64,000 nucleotides of DNA. Source: Herbaspirillum sp. alder98. GTDB taxonomy: Bacteria > Pseudomonadota > Gammaproteobacteria > Burkholderiales > Burkholderiaceae_D. Shown piece by piece: positions 26,455-35,514 of this stretch. The notes beneath the pieces were generated by a model. That model was not told the origin of the DNA. It saw only the letters and a program-made list of their open reading frames with translations, and ran no database searches. The stretch lies in assembly GCF_020179755.1 (NCBI RefSeq), contig NZ_JAIUCY010000002.1:496001-560000 (forward strand), read 5' to 3'. The position numbers and the translations under genes were made by a program. Numbering within the stretch: the first letter of the stretch is position 1; the number at the start of each line of letters is the position of its first letter.

Positions 26455-27396
26455 TCACTCCCGCGCTAGCACTTCGCTATGCCCCCACTTGCCCGAGCGG
26501 CACAGGTCATCGGTGACATCGAGCACCAGTTGCTCCACGGCGGCAGCGGCGTTGGTCAGGGGAATATTCTTCGACGCGCACAGCACCAGCGTGCGCGAAA
26601 TGCGCTGGCCGGCGATGCTATGGGCCACCATGTCGCCCCGCTCGATATCGGCCAGCAACGGCGCCACCGGCAGGATGGTGGCGCCAAGGTCGGCCAGGAT
26701 CGCCGATTTCAGGATCGCCACCGAGTTGATCTCGATCACGTTGTCGAGACTCATGCCGTTGGCGCGCACCAGGTTCTCGATGCGCGGACGCACGCCATGG
26801 GCCAGGCCAGGCAAGATCAGCGGCGCTTGAATGGCGCGCGCCAACTGCACCCCGCGCTTGCCCGACACGCCGTATTGCGACTTGGCGCGGGTGATATAGA
26901 GCATCTCTTCTTCGATCATCGGCGTGGCGGCGAAGGACGACAGCTGGCCATCGTCGAACAGCACCGCCAGGTTGATGCGCCCGGACTTGAGCTGGGTAAT
27001 CAGGTTGCCGGTCAATTCTTCGGTCAGTTGCAGCGTGATCTCGGGATAGGTCGAACGCACCGCGTTGAGCAGCGGCAACGCCAGTGCATTGGACACGCTT
27101 TGGGGAATCCCCAGCGCCACGGTGCCGGACGGCTTGTCGGTCGACTGCGCCACTGCCTGGCGGGCATCCTGCACCTGCTTCAGAATCGCCAGCGCATGTT
27201 CGTAGAACAATTTGCCGGCGTCGGTGGCGATCACGCCTTGCGCCGAGCGGTGCAGCAATTGCGCGGCCAGTTCATCTTCGAGCTGACGGATCTGCTGGGT
27301 CAGCGCCGGTTGCGCAATGTGCAGCACACGTGCCGCGCGCGACAACGACCCGTGGTCGACGATGGCGACGAAATACCGCAGTTGACGCAATTCCAT
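26455..27396 (-). CDS. LysR-family transcriptional regulator
   Basis: 313 aa with a standard LysR N-terminal helix-turn-helix (MELRQLRYFVAIVDHGSLSR, AARVLHIAQPALTQQIRQLE) and a two-lobed effector domain beginning near residue 90 (GTVALGIPQSVSNAL). Wording is close to the NAC/CynR-like group. It is divergent from the aldehyde dehydrogenase gene at 27600, so it very likely controls that gene and the dehydrogenase and permease genes that follow. The effector is probably the substrate of that pathway. Autoregulation from the shared 200-base region is expected for this family. Confidence 0.9.
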   Translation of the reverse strand: MELRQLRYFVAIVDHGSLSRAARVLHIAQPALTQQIRQLEDELAAQLLHRSAQGVIATDAGKLFYEHALAILKQVQDARQAVAQSTDKPSGTVALGIPQSVSNALALPLLNAVRSTYPEITLQLTEELTGNLITQLKSGRINLAVLFDDGQLSSFAATPMIEEEMLYITRAKSQYGVSGKRGVQLARAIQAPLILPGLAHGVRPRIENLVRANGMSLDNVIEINSVAILKSAILADLGATILPVAPLLADIERGDMVAHSIAGQRISRTLVLCASKNIPLTNAAAAVEQLVLDVTDDLCRSGKWGHSEVLARE

Positions 27397-27453
27397 GGCG
27401 AACCTGTCTCCGTTTTAATAACCCGCATGCTACCCGGCCAGCATGCCGCCGGT

Positions 27454-27494
27454 AAATAGATTCATTTGACAGCGCCCCGCCCCTGACCTAGATT
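27454..27494 (+). promoter_or_regulatory. Promoter of the aldehyde dehydrogenase gene
   Basis: TTGACA (27466-27471), a 17-base spacer and TAGATT (27489-27494), starting transcription near 27501. An inverted repeat AAAT-N6-ATTT (27454-27467) overlaps the -35 edge and could be part of the site for the divergent LysR protein. Confidence 0.6.
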
Positions 27495-27599
27495 GATGCC
27501 ACTTCGCCCCGCCCAGACGGGACAAGCACAACAATAAAAGAAGAGACCGCGCCAGGCGCCACCGGGCCATCGTGCCCTCCAATAAAGGACGACGCACCC

Positions 27600-29033
27600 A
27601 TGAAACTGCATTTCATCGAAAACCGCTGGGTAGAACCGGCCGGCGGCGACAGCATTGCCGTCATCGATCCATCCGATGGCCAGGTCTTCGAACACATTGC
27701 CCGTGGCAACGCGGTCGACATCGAGCGTGCCGTGAGCGCCGCGCGACGGGCCTACGACGGCGCCTGGAGCCGCCTGTCGGCCGCCGAACGTGGCCGGCTG
27801 CTATTGAAACTGTCAGCGCGTTTGCAGGCGCATCAGGAAGAACTGGCCCAGCTCGAAGCGCGCGATTGCGGCAAGCCGCTCAAGCAGGCGCGGGCCGATG
27901 CCGCCGCCATCGTGCGCTACTTCGAGTTCTACGGCGGTGCCGCCGACAAGCTGCATGGCGACACCATTCCCTACCAGGCCGGCTATACGGTACTGACGCT
28001 GCGCGAGCCGCATGGAGTGACCGCGCACATCGTGCCGTGGAACTATCCGATGCAGATCTTCGGACGCTGCGTCGGCGGCGCGCTGGCGGCAGGCAACACC
28101 TGCGTGGTCAAGCCGGCCGAAGACGCCTGCCTGTCGCTGTTGCGGGTGGCCGAACTGGCCGCCGAGGTGGGCTTGCCCGAAGGCGTGCTCAATATCGTCA
28201 CCGGCTTCGGCCATGAAGCCGGCGATCTGCTGGTGCGCCATCCCGATGTCGATCATGTGTCATTCACCGGCTCGCCCGCCATCGGTCGCGTGGTGGTGCG
28301 GGCCGCTGCCGACCATCACACGCCGGTCACGTTGGAATTGGGCGGCAAGTCGCCGCAAATCGTATTCGACGACGCCGATCTCGACGCCCTGCTGCCGGTG
28401 GCGGTCAACGCCATCGTGCAGAATGCCGGCCAGACCTGTTCGGCCGGCAGCCGGCTGCTGGTGCAACGCGGCATCTACGAACAGGTGCTGCAACGCCTGG
28501 GCGACCTGTTCTCCGGCCTGCGTGTGGGTTCGGCGCAGATGGACCTGGATTGCGGCCCGCTGATCCGCCACTCCCAGCAAGAACGGGTGGCGGCCTTCCT
28601 CGACCAGGCGCGCCGCGACGGCATCGCCACGGTGGCGCAGGGAAAGATCGCTGCCGGTGCTCCGGCGGGTGGCTTCTACCAGCCGCCGACGCTGCTGCGT
28701 GACGTGCCGCCACAGCACCGGCTGGCCCAGGAAGAAGTGTTCGGCCCGGTGCTGGCGGCGATGCCGTTCGATGACGAGGCCCACGCCGTGGCGCTGGCCA
28801 ACGGCACCGACTACGGCCTCGTGGCCAGCGTCTGGACCCGCGATGGCGCACGCCAGATGCGACTGGCGCGCGCTATCCGCAGCGGCCAGGTATTCATCAA
28901 CAACTACGGCGCCGGTGGCGGCGTCGAGCTGCCGTTCGGCGGCGTCAAGGCCAGCGGCCATGGGCGCGAGAAAGGCTTCGAAGCGCTCTACGGCTTTACC
29001 GTGCTCAAGACCATTGCGATCCGTCACGACTGA
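27600..29033 (+). CDS. NAD(P)-dependent aldehyde dehydrogenase
   Basis: 477 aa, full family length. The Rossmann part has the VPWNYP motif (N148) and K171 in VVKPAE. The catalytic Glu is E246 in LELGGKSP and the nucleophile is C280 in NAGQTCSAG. It oxidises an aldehyde to the acid with NAD(P)+. The wording resembles betaine-aldehyde and gamma-aminobutyraldehyde-type enzymes, but substrate cannot be fixed. It heads a unit with a short-chain dehydrogenase (41 bases downstream) and an MFS permease, and is divergent from a LysR regulator, so the three probably import and oxidise an alcohol or hydroxy-acid. AAAGGA lies before ATG 27600. Confidence 0.9.
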   Translation: MKLHFIENRWVEPAGGDSIAVIDPSDGQVFEHIARGNAVDIERAVSAARRAYDGAWSRLSAAERGRLLLKLSARLQAHQEELAQLEARDCGKPLKQARADAAAIVRYFEFYGGAADKLHGDTIPYQAGYTVLTLREPHGVTAHIVPWNYPMQIFGRCVGGALAAGNTCVVKPAEDACLSLLRVAELAAEVGLPEGVLNIVTGFGHEAGDLLVRHPDVDHVSFTGSPAIGRVVVRAAADHHTPVTLELGGKSPQIVFDDADLDALLPVAVNAIVQNAGQTCSAGSRLLVQRGIYEQVLQRLGDLFSGLRVGSAQMDLDCGPLIRHSQQERVAAFLDQARRDGIATVAQGKIAAGAPAGGFYQPPTLLRDVPPQHRLAQEEVFGPVLAAMPFDDEAHAVALANGTDYGLVASVWTRDGARQMRLARAIRSGQVFINNYGAGGGVELPFGGVKASGHGREKGFEALYGFTVLKTIAIRHD

Positions 29034-29073
29034 GCTGGCGGGCCACCCATTCACCCATTAAAAAGGAGACGAC

Positions 29074-29832
29074 ATGCGATTGAAAGACAAGGTAGCGGTA
29101 GTGACAGGCGGTGGTTCGGGTTTCGGCGAAGGCATCGCCAAGACCTATGCGCAGCACGGCGCGTCGGTGATCGTGGCCGATATCAGCGAAGCCGGTGGCC
29201 TGCGCGTGGCCGAAGAGATTCGCCAGGGCGGTGGCCGCGCGCAGTTCGTGCGCGCCGATGTTTCGCAGCGCGCCGACATGGACGGCCTGCTGGCCGCGGC
29301 CCTGCAGCATTACGGCGCGATGCACGTGATGGTCAACAATGCCGGCACCACCCACCGTAACCGGCCGATGCTGGAAGTCGACGAAGCCGAGTTCGACCGC
29401 ATCTTCGCCATCAACGTCAAGAGCATCTACCTGTCGGCCCACACCTTCGTGCCGCATTTTCGCCAGGCCGGTGGCGGCGCCTTCATCAATATCGCATCGA
29501 CCGCCGGCATCCGGCCGCGCCCCGGGCTGACCTGGTACAACAGCAGCAAGGGCGCCGTGATCACCATGAGCAAGTCCATGGCGGGCGAACTGGGCCCGGA
29601 CAGGATTCGCGTGAACTGCGTCAACCCGGTGATCTCGGCCACCGGCCTGCTGAGCGAATTCATGGGCGTGCCGGATACCCCGGAAAACCGCAAGAAGTTC
29701 GTCGCCACCATCCCCATGGGCCGCTTTTCGACGCCGCAGGATATCGCCAATGCCTGCCTCTACCTGGGTTCGGACGAAGCCGAATTCGTCACCGGGGTCT
29801 GCATCGAGGTCGATGGCGGACGCTGCGTCTGA
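29074..29832 (+). CDS. Short-chain dehydrogenase/reductase
   Basis: 252 aa, classical SDR. The cofactor site is TGGGSGFGEG, followed by DV (ADVSQ), NNAG and the catalytic set Ser (IASTAG), Tyr and Lys (YNSSK). The acid after strand 2 (VADIS, Asp) favours NAD over NADP. The C-terminus ends GVCIEVDGGRCV. It follows the aldehyde dehydrogenase by 41 bases with a good AAAAGGAG site. It probably makes the aldehyde or ketone in the same pathway. The substrate is unknown, and many SDRs of this type act on sugars, diols or hydroxy acids. Confidence 0.9.
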   Translation: MRLKDKVAVVTGGGSGFGEGIAKTYAQHGASVIVADISEAGGLRVAEEIRQGGGRAQFVRADVSQRADMDGLLAAALQHYGAMHVMVNNAGTTHRNRPMLEVDEAEFDRIFAINVKSIYLSAHTFVPHFRQAGGGAFINIASTAGIRPRPGLTWYNSSKGAVITMSKSMAGELGPDRIRVNCVNPVISATGLLSEFMGVPDTPENRKKFVATIPMGRFSTPQDIANACLYLGSDEAEFVTGVCIEVDGGRCV

Positions 29833-29838
29833 ACCTGC

Positions 29839-29866
29839 TTGACACGGCGAATGTCGGCAATAGAAT
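29839..29866 (+). promoter_or_regulatory. Promoter of the MFS permease gene
   Basis: TTGACA (29839-29844), 16 bases, TAGAAT (29861-29866). It gives the permease its own transcript with a leader of about 135 bases, in addition to possible read-through from the dehydrogenase genes. Confidence 0.6.
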
Positions 29867-30007
29867 GCAACGTGCTCGAATACAAACGATAAGTCACAGA
29901 CTCGCACATCACAACAACAAGACGGGGCATCTGCGCAGGCACCATCGCTGGCTGTTTTCGGCGACCGCCTGCACGGCAGCCCCGGTGCGCCAACCAAGGA
30001 GTGAGAC

Positions 30008-31321
30008 ATGAGCCAGCAACCCGGCCTGACGTCAGCGTCGGCCCAACCCCGGAGTTCGTTCGAAAACGCCACCTACGCCAAGGTCACCTGGCGCCTGCTG
30101 CCGTTGCTTTTCCTGTGTTACGTGGCGTCCTACCTGGACCGCGTCAATGTCGGTTTCGCCAAGTTGCAGATGCTGTCCGACCTGAAGTTCAGCGAAACCG
30201 TGTATGGCCTGGGCGCGGGGATCTTCTTCATCGGCTATTTCATCTTCGAGATTCCCAGCAACATGATCCTGCACAAGGTGGGCGCGCGCTTGTGGATCGC
30301 CCGCATCATGATCACCTGGGGCATCATCTCGGGCGCCATGGCCTATGTCACCACGCCGCAGATGTTCTACATCATGCGCTTCTTGCTGGGCGTGGCCGAG
30401 GCCGGCTTCTTCCCCGGCGTGATCCTGTACCTGACCTATTGGTATCCGGCCGAACGGCGCGGCAAGATCACCGCCCTGTTCATGACCGGCATCGCACTGT
30501 CGGGCGTGATCGGCGGCCCGCTGTCGGGTTGGATCATGCATGCCATGCCGGGCGTGTGGGGTCATTCGGGCTGGCAGTGGATGTTCATCATCGAGGCCAT
30601 CCCGTCGCTGATACTGGGGGTGCTGGTGATCGTCTACATGAAGGACCGGATCCGCGATGCGCACTGGCTCAGCGAAGACGAAAAGACCCTGCTCGAAACC
30701 AATATCGCCCATGAAGACAGCCAGAAAGAACACCTCTCGCTGTCGGCCATGTTTGCCAATGGCCGGGTCTGGCTCGGCGCGCTGATCTATTTCTGCTTCG
30801 TCATGGGCTTGTATGGCGTGAGCTTCTGGCTGCCCACCATCATCAAGACCACCGGCGTCACCGACCCGCTCAATATCGGCCTGCTGACCGCCATCCCCTA
30901 CGCCTTCGCGGCGGTGGCGATGGTGTTGATCGGACGCAGCGCCGACGCCCGCCGCGAGCGGCGCTGGCACGTGGCGATTCCGGCGCTGGTCGGTTGCATC
31001 GGGCTGCTGGCCTCGACCGTCTACGACCACAACACGCTGCTGGCGATGGCGTCGCTGACGGTGGCCTGCATCGGCATTCTGACCACGCTGCCGCTGTTCT
31101 GGAGCCTGCCGACGGCGTTCCTGTCGGGCACGGCGGCGGCCGCCGGCATTGCGCTGATCAATTCGCTGGGCAACCTGGCCGGTTTTGTCAGCCCCTACCT
31201 GGTGGGTTGGCTCAAGGACGCGACGCAAAGCACCAATACCGGCATGTACGTGCTGGCAGCGTCGCTGGTGCTTGGCGCCCTGCTGACGCTGACGCTGCCG
31301 GCCAGGCTGGTCAATCGTTAA
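30008..31321 (+). CDS. MFS permease, anion:cation symporter (ACS) type
   Basis: 437 aa with twelve membrane segments. The opening (VTWRLLPLLFLCYVASYLDR, VNVGFAKLQM) and FFIGYFIFEIPSNMILHKVG are the ACS/phthalate-permease signature, a family that takes up organic anions such as phthalate, tartrate, glucarate or hydroxy-acids by proton symport. The central loop (about 210-240) is charged. A strong AAGGAG site lies six bases before ATG 30008 and a good promoter lies upstream. It is grouped with the aldehyde and short-chain dehydrogenases and very likely carries their substrate. Its stop overlaps the convergent gene 31311-31622 by 11 bases. Confidence 0.9.
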   Translation: MSQQPGLTSASAQPRSSFENATYAKVTWRLLPLLFLCYVASYLDRVNVGFAKLQMLSDLKFSETVYGLGAGIFFIGYFIFEIPSNMILHKVGARLWIARIMITWGIISGAMAYVTTPQMFYIMRFLLGVAEAGFFPGVILYLTYWYPAERRGKITALFMTGIALSGVIGGPLSGWIMHAMPGVWGHSGWQWMFIIEAIPSLILGVLVIVYMKDRIRDAHWLSEDEKTLLETNIAHEDSQKEHLSLSAMFANGRVWLGALIYFCFVMGLYGVSFWLPTIIKTTGVTDPLNIGLLTAIPYAFAAVAMVLIGRSADARRERRWHVAIPALVGCIGLLASTVYDHNTLLAMASLTVACIGILTTLPLFWSLPTAFLSGTAAAAGIALINSLGNLAGFVSPYLVGWLKDATQSTNTGMYVLAASLVLGALLTLTLPARLVNR

Positions 31322-31622
31322 AGCGCATCTGGGTGGCGCCCTGGGGCGCCATCAGCTGCTGCATCGCCGAGCGTACCGCCTCGCCATAGGTGAGCTCGGG
31401 ATGCAGCAGTTGCTGATGCGCGATCAGCCCATCGACTTCGGCGCGCTCGCCATGGCACAACTCGGTCATGCGGGCGATCAGTTCGAGATAGCCATCGGGG
31501 TCGAACAGCGGCGCGCGATGGGGGTGATCGGGGTCGAGGTGGCGCGCCACATGGCGTAGCCACAGCCGGTCGAGGACGCAGACCAGCGCCAGGCAGGCGG
31601 TGAGGAAAAATAGATAAGACAT
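31311..31622 (-). CDS. Small membrane-anchored protein, unknown function
   Basis: 103 aa with one N-terminal membrane segment (about 3-19, LFFLTACLALVCVL) and a soluble, His- and acid-rich tail (RHLDPDHPHRAPLFDPDGY). I do not recognise it. It overlaps the 3' end of the MFS gene by 11 bases on the other strand and lies 97 bases downstream of the ABC gene, so it may form its own unit. Codon composition matches the host. No motif suggests a role. Confidence 0.45.
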   Translation of the reverse strand: MSYLFFLTACLALVCVLDRLWLRHVARHLDPDHPHRAPLFDPDGYLELIARMTELCHGERAEVDGLIAHQQLLHPELTYGEAVRSAMQQLMAPQGATQMRFND

Positions 31623-31719
31623 GGCAGGGGCAATCCGTCAGCAAGCGAGGGCCTGCCAGTGTAGGCAAGCCGCCAGGGCGCTTGCATAGAAGCCCTTCGA
31701 GAGTACGCCTCTGCTTATG

Positions 31720-32433
31720 CTACAGCGCCAGCCAGTCGCGCTGCACGGCCAGGTCGGACTGCAACTGCGCCGGGGTGCCGTCGAACACGATCTGTCCACG
31801 TCCCATCACGTACAGCCGCTGCGCCAGCGCCATGGCGATCGCCTGTTTCTGCTCGATCAGCAGGATCGCCACGCCGCGTTGCTGCAATTGCCGCAAGAAC
31901 AGCGCCACCTGCTCGACCATCTGCGGCGACAACCCCTCGGTGGGTTCGTCCACCAGCAGCAGTGTCGGGTTGCCGATGGCAGCGCGGGCCAGCGCCAGCA
32001 TCTGCTGCTCGCCACCCGACAAGGCGCCGGCGGCCACCGTGCGACGCCGTTGCAGCGCTGGGAAGATCGCATACAGCTGGTCGAATTGCCATCCGTCCGC
32101 GGGCTGGCGACCGGGTTTCTGGCCCAGCAGCAGATTCTGCTCGACCGTCAGGGTGGGAAACACATCCCGGCTTTCGGGCACATAACCCACGCCGAGGCGG
32201 GCGATCTCGAAGCCCGGCAGCCGCAACAAGTCGTGTCCGCCGAAGCGGGCGGTGCCGGTGCCGCGCACCTGTCCCACCAGCGTCTTGAGCAGGGTCGACC
32301 GCCCGGCGCCGTTGCGCCCCAGCACCGCCACGATCTCGCCGGCGTTCACGTTCAGGTCGACGCCGTGCAGCACATGGCTGGCGTCGTACCAGGCATGCAA
32401 TCCGGCCACCGACAACAAGGGTTCAGGCTGCAT
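31720..32433 (-). CDS. livF: Branched-chain/amide ABC ATPase, LivF-type
   Basis: 237 aa, LivF length. The Walker A motif reads GRNGAGRST with Arg45 where ABC ATPases normally have Lys; the signature LSGGEQQ, Walker B LLLVDEPTEGL and the H-loop position (LIEQK, Gln in place of His) follow. LivF proteins typically end ATPase cores with this EQK/EQN variant, but the P-loop Lys change would be expected to weaken ATP hydrolysis. The neighbour LivG-type gene has a normal P-loop. The gene overlaps LivG by 11 bases and ends the operon. The Arg codon is CGG, two bases away from a Lys codon, so a single base error does not explain it. Confidence 0.85.
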   Translation of the reverse strand: MQPEPLLSVAGLHAWYDASHVLHGVDLNVNAGEIVAVLGRNGAGRSTLLKTLVGQVRGTGTARFGGHDLLRLPGFEIARLGVGYVPESRDVFPTLTVEQNLLLGQKPGRQPADGWQFDQLYAIFPALQRRRTVAAGALSGGEQQMLALARAAIGNPTLLLVDEPTEGLSPQMVEQVALFLRQLQQRGVAILLIEQKQAIAMALAQRLYVMGRGQIVFDGTPAQLQSDLAVQRDWLAL

Positions 32434-33184
32434 GGCCGCTCCGGTTCAGGTAAAGCTGCTGCACCCGGGCGTTGGCGCGAATGCCGCTGGCGCTGTCGCA
32501 GGCAATCACGCGACCGTTATCCATCACCGCAATACGGTCGGCGAGATCGAACACGACCTGCATGTCGTGCTCCACCATCAACAGCGTCTTGCCGACGCTG
32601 ACTTCACGGATCAGCGCCACCATGGCCTGGCTTTCGGCACGGTTCATGCCGGCCGTCGGCTCGTCGAGCAGGATCACGGAGGCATCGGCGGCGATGGTCA
32701 CGGCCAGTTCCAGCGTGCGCTGATGGGCGTAGCTCAGGGCCGAGGCCGGCACCTGGGCATGCCGCGCCAGCCCCACCCGATCCAGCACGGCGTGGGCGCG
32801 TCGGGCGACCTCGTGCAACTGCCCCAGTCGGCGCCAGAAGGCGTAGCGATAGCCCAGCTGCCACAGCAGCGCGCAACGCACATTGTCCAATGCCGACAGG
32901 CGCGGAAACAGGCTCGATAACTGGAAGCTGCGCGCCAGGCCCAGGCGGTTGACCTGCTGCGGCGAAGCCGCGGTGATGTCCCGGCCATGCAGCAGGATAC
33001 GGCCGGTGTCGGCGCGCTCGCGCCCACTCACCAGGTTGAACAGGGTCGACTTGCCGGCGCCATTGGGGCCGATCAGCGCACAGCGTTCGCCGGCCATCAG
33101 CTGCAGCTCGGCGCCATCGATGATCAGGCTGCGGCCGAAGCACTTGCGCACGCCCTGCACCAGCAATGCGGGTGAATCACTCAT
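32423..33184 (-). CDS. livG: Branched-chain/amide ABC ATPase, LivG-type
   Basis: 253 aa from ATG 33184 (MSDSPALLV), which is at the right distance for LivG; a 31-residue extension in the same frame is out of keeping with the family. Walker A is GPNGAGKST, the Q-loop region SFQLSSLFPRLS, the signature region LSYAHQRTLELAVTIA, Walker B ILLDEPTAGMN and the H-loop VEHDM. The signature is SYAHQ rather than LSGGQ, as is common in LivG (LSYGQ). It pairs with LivF to drive the LivH/LivM channel. Overlaps: 8 bases with livM and 11 with livF. Confidence 0.88.
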   Translation of the reverse strand: MSDSPALLVQGVRKCFGRSLIIDGAELQLMAGERCALIGPNGAGKSTLFNLVSGRERADTGRILLHGRDITAASPQQVNRLGLARSFQLSSLFPRLSALDNVRCALLWQLGYRYAFWRRLGQLHEVARRAHAVLDRVGLARHAQVPASALSYAHQRTLELAVTIAADASVILLDEPTAGMNRAESQAMVALIREVSVGKTLLMVEHDMQVVFDLADRIAVMDNGRVIACDSASGIRANARVQQLYLNRSGHAA

Positions 33185-34442
33185 GCGCCCTCCCCTCGAA
33201 TGCCTCGACCCGGGCCCAGGCGGCACGCCAGGCCGAATGCCATGCCAGCCGCCCGCGCGCCAGCAGCGCCACGCCACCCGCCAGCAATAGCGCGGCCACC
33301 AGCCAGATAGCGATACCGTGCAGTTCGATCACCACGCCCCACACCGTCAGCGAAGCCTGGCTGTCGCCCAGCAGGTTGCCCAGGCTCAGGCGATACAAGC
33401 CCTCCACGCCCAGCACCAGCCCGGCCAGCGCCGCCAGCCCGGCCGCCGCTTGCCGTGCGCAGTGGCGCGCCAGCGACGGCGACAGCACACGCGCACGCAG
33501 CACGCGTGCCGTATGGTCCAGCACCTGCGCCAATCCGCCCGGCAGCCACAGCACGATGGCGATGAACAGCAAGCCGAGATAGAACTGCCAGGCCGGCGTA
33601 TAGGCCGACAGCAGTGACGAAAACAGCACGCCCACCACGGCGCCGATGATCGGCCCGTAGAAATAGGCGGCGCCGCCAATGAAGGTAAACAGCAGGATCG
33701 CACCGGAGCGCGCCGTGCCCACATATTCGCCACTGACGATCTCGAAATTGATCGCCGCCAGCCCCCCGGCGATGCCGGCGAAGAACGCCGAGAGGATCAG
33801 CGCCAGGTAGCGCACCCGCTGCGGGTCGTAGCCGACGAAGGCTGCCCGTTCCGGGTTGTCGCGCACGGCATTGAGCATCAGGCCCAGCGGCGTCGCCTTG
33901 AGCGCGGCCATGGCCACGCCGCACACCAGCAGCCAGCCGGCGATCAGGGCATAGACCTCGATCTGGGGACCGTAGGTGATGCCCAGCACCGCCTGGCCCG
34001 CCACCCGGTTGCCCGAGATGCCGCCCTCGCCGCCGAACAGCTCCGGGAACATCGACACGGCCGCCGACACCAGTTCGACCAGGCCCAGCGTGATCATCGA
34101 AAAGGTGGTGCCGGCGCGGCGCGTGGTCAGGTAGCCGAACAGCACCCCGCACAGCGCGCCGACCACGCCCCCCACCAGCGGCAGCAGCGTGATCGGAAAG
34201 TCGATGGCGCCGGCGCCGACCTGGTTCATCAGGTGGATCACGCCGAACGCGCCCAGCCCGGAATAGATCGCATGCCCGAACGACAGCATGCCGCCCTCGC
34301 CCAGCAGCATATTCATGGACAGGCACAGCAGGATCATGGTCCCCATCTGCGACAGCAGCGACAAGGCGCCGCTTTGCGGAAACACCAGGGGCGCCAGCGC
34401 CAGTATCGCCACCCAAGGCAAGAGCCGAAGCAACGGTTTCAT
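33177..34442 (-). CDS. livM: Branched-chain/amide ABC permease, LivM-type, extended
   Basis: 421 aa. Residues 1-315 match LivM with about ten membrane segments and the coupling motif [20 protein letters not shown]. Residues 316-421 form an extra tail with two further hydrophobic segments (about 331-350 and 373-396) that is not part of ordinary LivM channels. The stop and the start of livG overlap by 8 bases and the gene follows livH by 4 bases, so translation is coupled. The carried solute could be a branched-chain amino acid, amide, urea or aromatic acid, as in this transporter group; no binding protein is present to narrow it. Confidence 0.88.
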   Translation of the reverse strand: MKPLLRLLPWVAILALAPLVFPQSGALSLLSQMGTMILLCLSMNMLLGEGGMLSFGHAIYSGLGAFGVIHLMNQVGAGAIDFPITLLPLVGGVVGALCGVLFGYLTTRRAGTTFSMITLGLVELVSAAVSMFPELFGGEGGISGNRVAGQAVLGITYGPQIEVYALIAGWLLVCGVAMAALKATPLGLMLNAVRDNPERAAFVGYDPQRVRYLALILSAFFAGIAGGLAAINFEIVSGEYVGTARSGAILLFTFIGGAAYFYGPIIGAVVGVLFSSLLSAYTPAWQFYLGLLFIAIVLWLPGGLAQVLDHTARVLRARVLSPSLARHCARQAAAGLAALAGLVLGVEGLYRLSLGNLLGDSQASLTVWGVVIELHGIAIWLVAALLLAGGVALLARGRLAWHSAWRAAWARVEAFEGRAHE

Positions 34443-34446
34443 CGCT

Positions 34447-35394
34447 TCATCCCTCCCGCCGGCCCAGCAAGCCCTTGGGACGCACCACCAGCATCACTAC
34501 CAGCAGCAGGTAGGGCAACATCGGCGCCACCTGGGCCAGGGTCAGGCGCAACACCGGCGCCAGCGCCGCGCTGGTGGGCAAGGGCCAGCCCAGGGCCGTC
34601 ACCAGGCCGCCCAGCGACTGGTCGATGGCCACCGCAAAGGTCTGCATCATGCCGATCAGCAGCGACACGATGAAGGCCCCGGCCAGCGAGCCCAGGCCGC
34701 CCACCACCACCACCACGAAGATGATGCTGCCCACCGACGCCGCCATGCCCGGCTCGGTCACGAAGGCGTTGCCGCCGATCACCCCGGCCAGGGCCGCCAG
34801 CGCGCAACCGCCGCCGAACACCAGCATGAATACCTTGGGCACGTTGTGGCCCAGCGCCTCGGCCATCTGCGGGTGCGTCAGCGCTGCCTGTATCGTCAGG
34901 CCGATGCGGGTATGGCGCAGCAGCAGCCAGATCGCCAGCAGCATCAATGCCGCCACCAGCAGCATGAAACCGCGATAGATCGGAAAAGAGGTCGTATAGA
35001 GCACGAACAGGGTGCCGTCGAGTTCGGGCGGGATGCGGTAAGGCACCGGCGAACGGCCCCACACCAGTTGCACCAGCTCCACCACCAGATAGGACAAGCC
35101 AAAGGTAAACAACAGCTCCGGCACGTGCCCGTAGCGATGCACGCGGCGCAAGCCGTAATGTTCGATGGCGGCCCCGGCCACGCCCACCAGCAGCGGCGCC
35201 AGCAGCAATGCCGGCCAGAACCCCAGCACCCCGGCAATCGAATAGGCCACGTAGGCGCCCAGCATGTAGAAGCTGGCGTGCGCAAAATTGGGCACGCCCA
35301 TCATGCTGTAGATCAGCGTCAGTCCAGACGACAGCATGAATAGCAGGAACCCGTAGGCCAGGCCGTTCAAGAAAGTGATGAGTGTGAATTCCAT
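34447..35394 (-). CDS. livH: Branched-chain/amide ABC permease, LivH-type
   Basis: 315 aa with about eight membrane segments and the LivH wording [20 protein letters not shown] at the start, IEHYGLRRV, and a loop [20 protein letters not shown] that meets the ATPase. It is the first gene of the minus-strand transport operon, driven by the promoter at 35438-35466. Together with livM, livG and livF it forms a near-complete importer. The binding protein gene that normally leads the operon is absent here. Confidence 0.88.
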   Translation of the reverse strand: MEFTLITFLNGLAYGFLLFMLSSGLTLIYSMMGVPNFAHASFYMLGAYVAYSIAGVLGFWPALLLAPLLVGVAGAAIEHYGLRRVHRYGHVPELLFTFGLSYLVVELVQLVWGRSPVPYRIPPELDGTLFVLYTTSFPIYRGFMLLVAALMLLAIWLLLRHTRIGLTIQAALTHPQMAEALGHNVPKVFMLVFGGGCALAALAGVIGGNAFVTEPGMAASVGSIIFVVVVVGGLGSLAGAFIVSLLIGMMQTFAVAIDQSLGGLVTALGWPLPTSAALAPVLRLTLAQVAPMLPYLLLVVMLVVRPKGLLGRREG

Positions 35395-35437
35395 GTGTCC
35401 TGCTGCGACCGGCTCGGCGGCGCCAAAAAGTAGCGCG

Positions 35438-35466
35438 ATGCTATGGGATTAGCGCTTCTCTGTCAA
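35438..35466 (-). promoter_or_regulatory. Promoter of the livHMGF operon
   Basis: Minus strand TTGACA (35466-35461), a 17-base spacer and TAGCAT (35443-35438). It predicts a short leader of about 37 bases before livH. Confidence 0.6.
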
Positions 35467-35514
35467 AATGCCAGCCTTGCAAGCCGCTCGAGCGGCACCA
35501 GATAGACAGTCACC

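Noticed and set aside
30032-31228. Minus-strand open frame of about 398 codons antisense to the ACS permease
   Set aside because: Antisense shadow of a clear twelve-segment permease, with no start signal and no domain.
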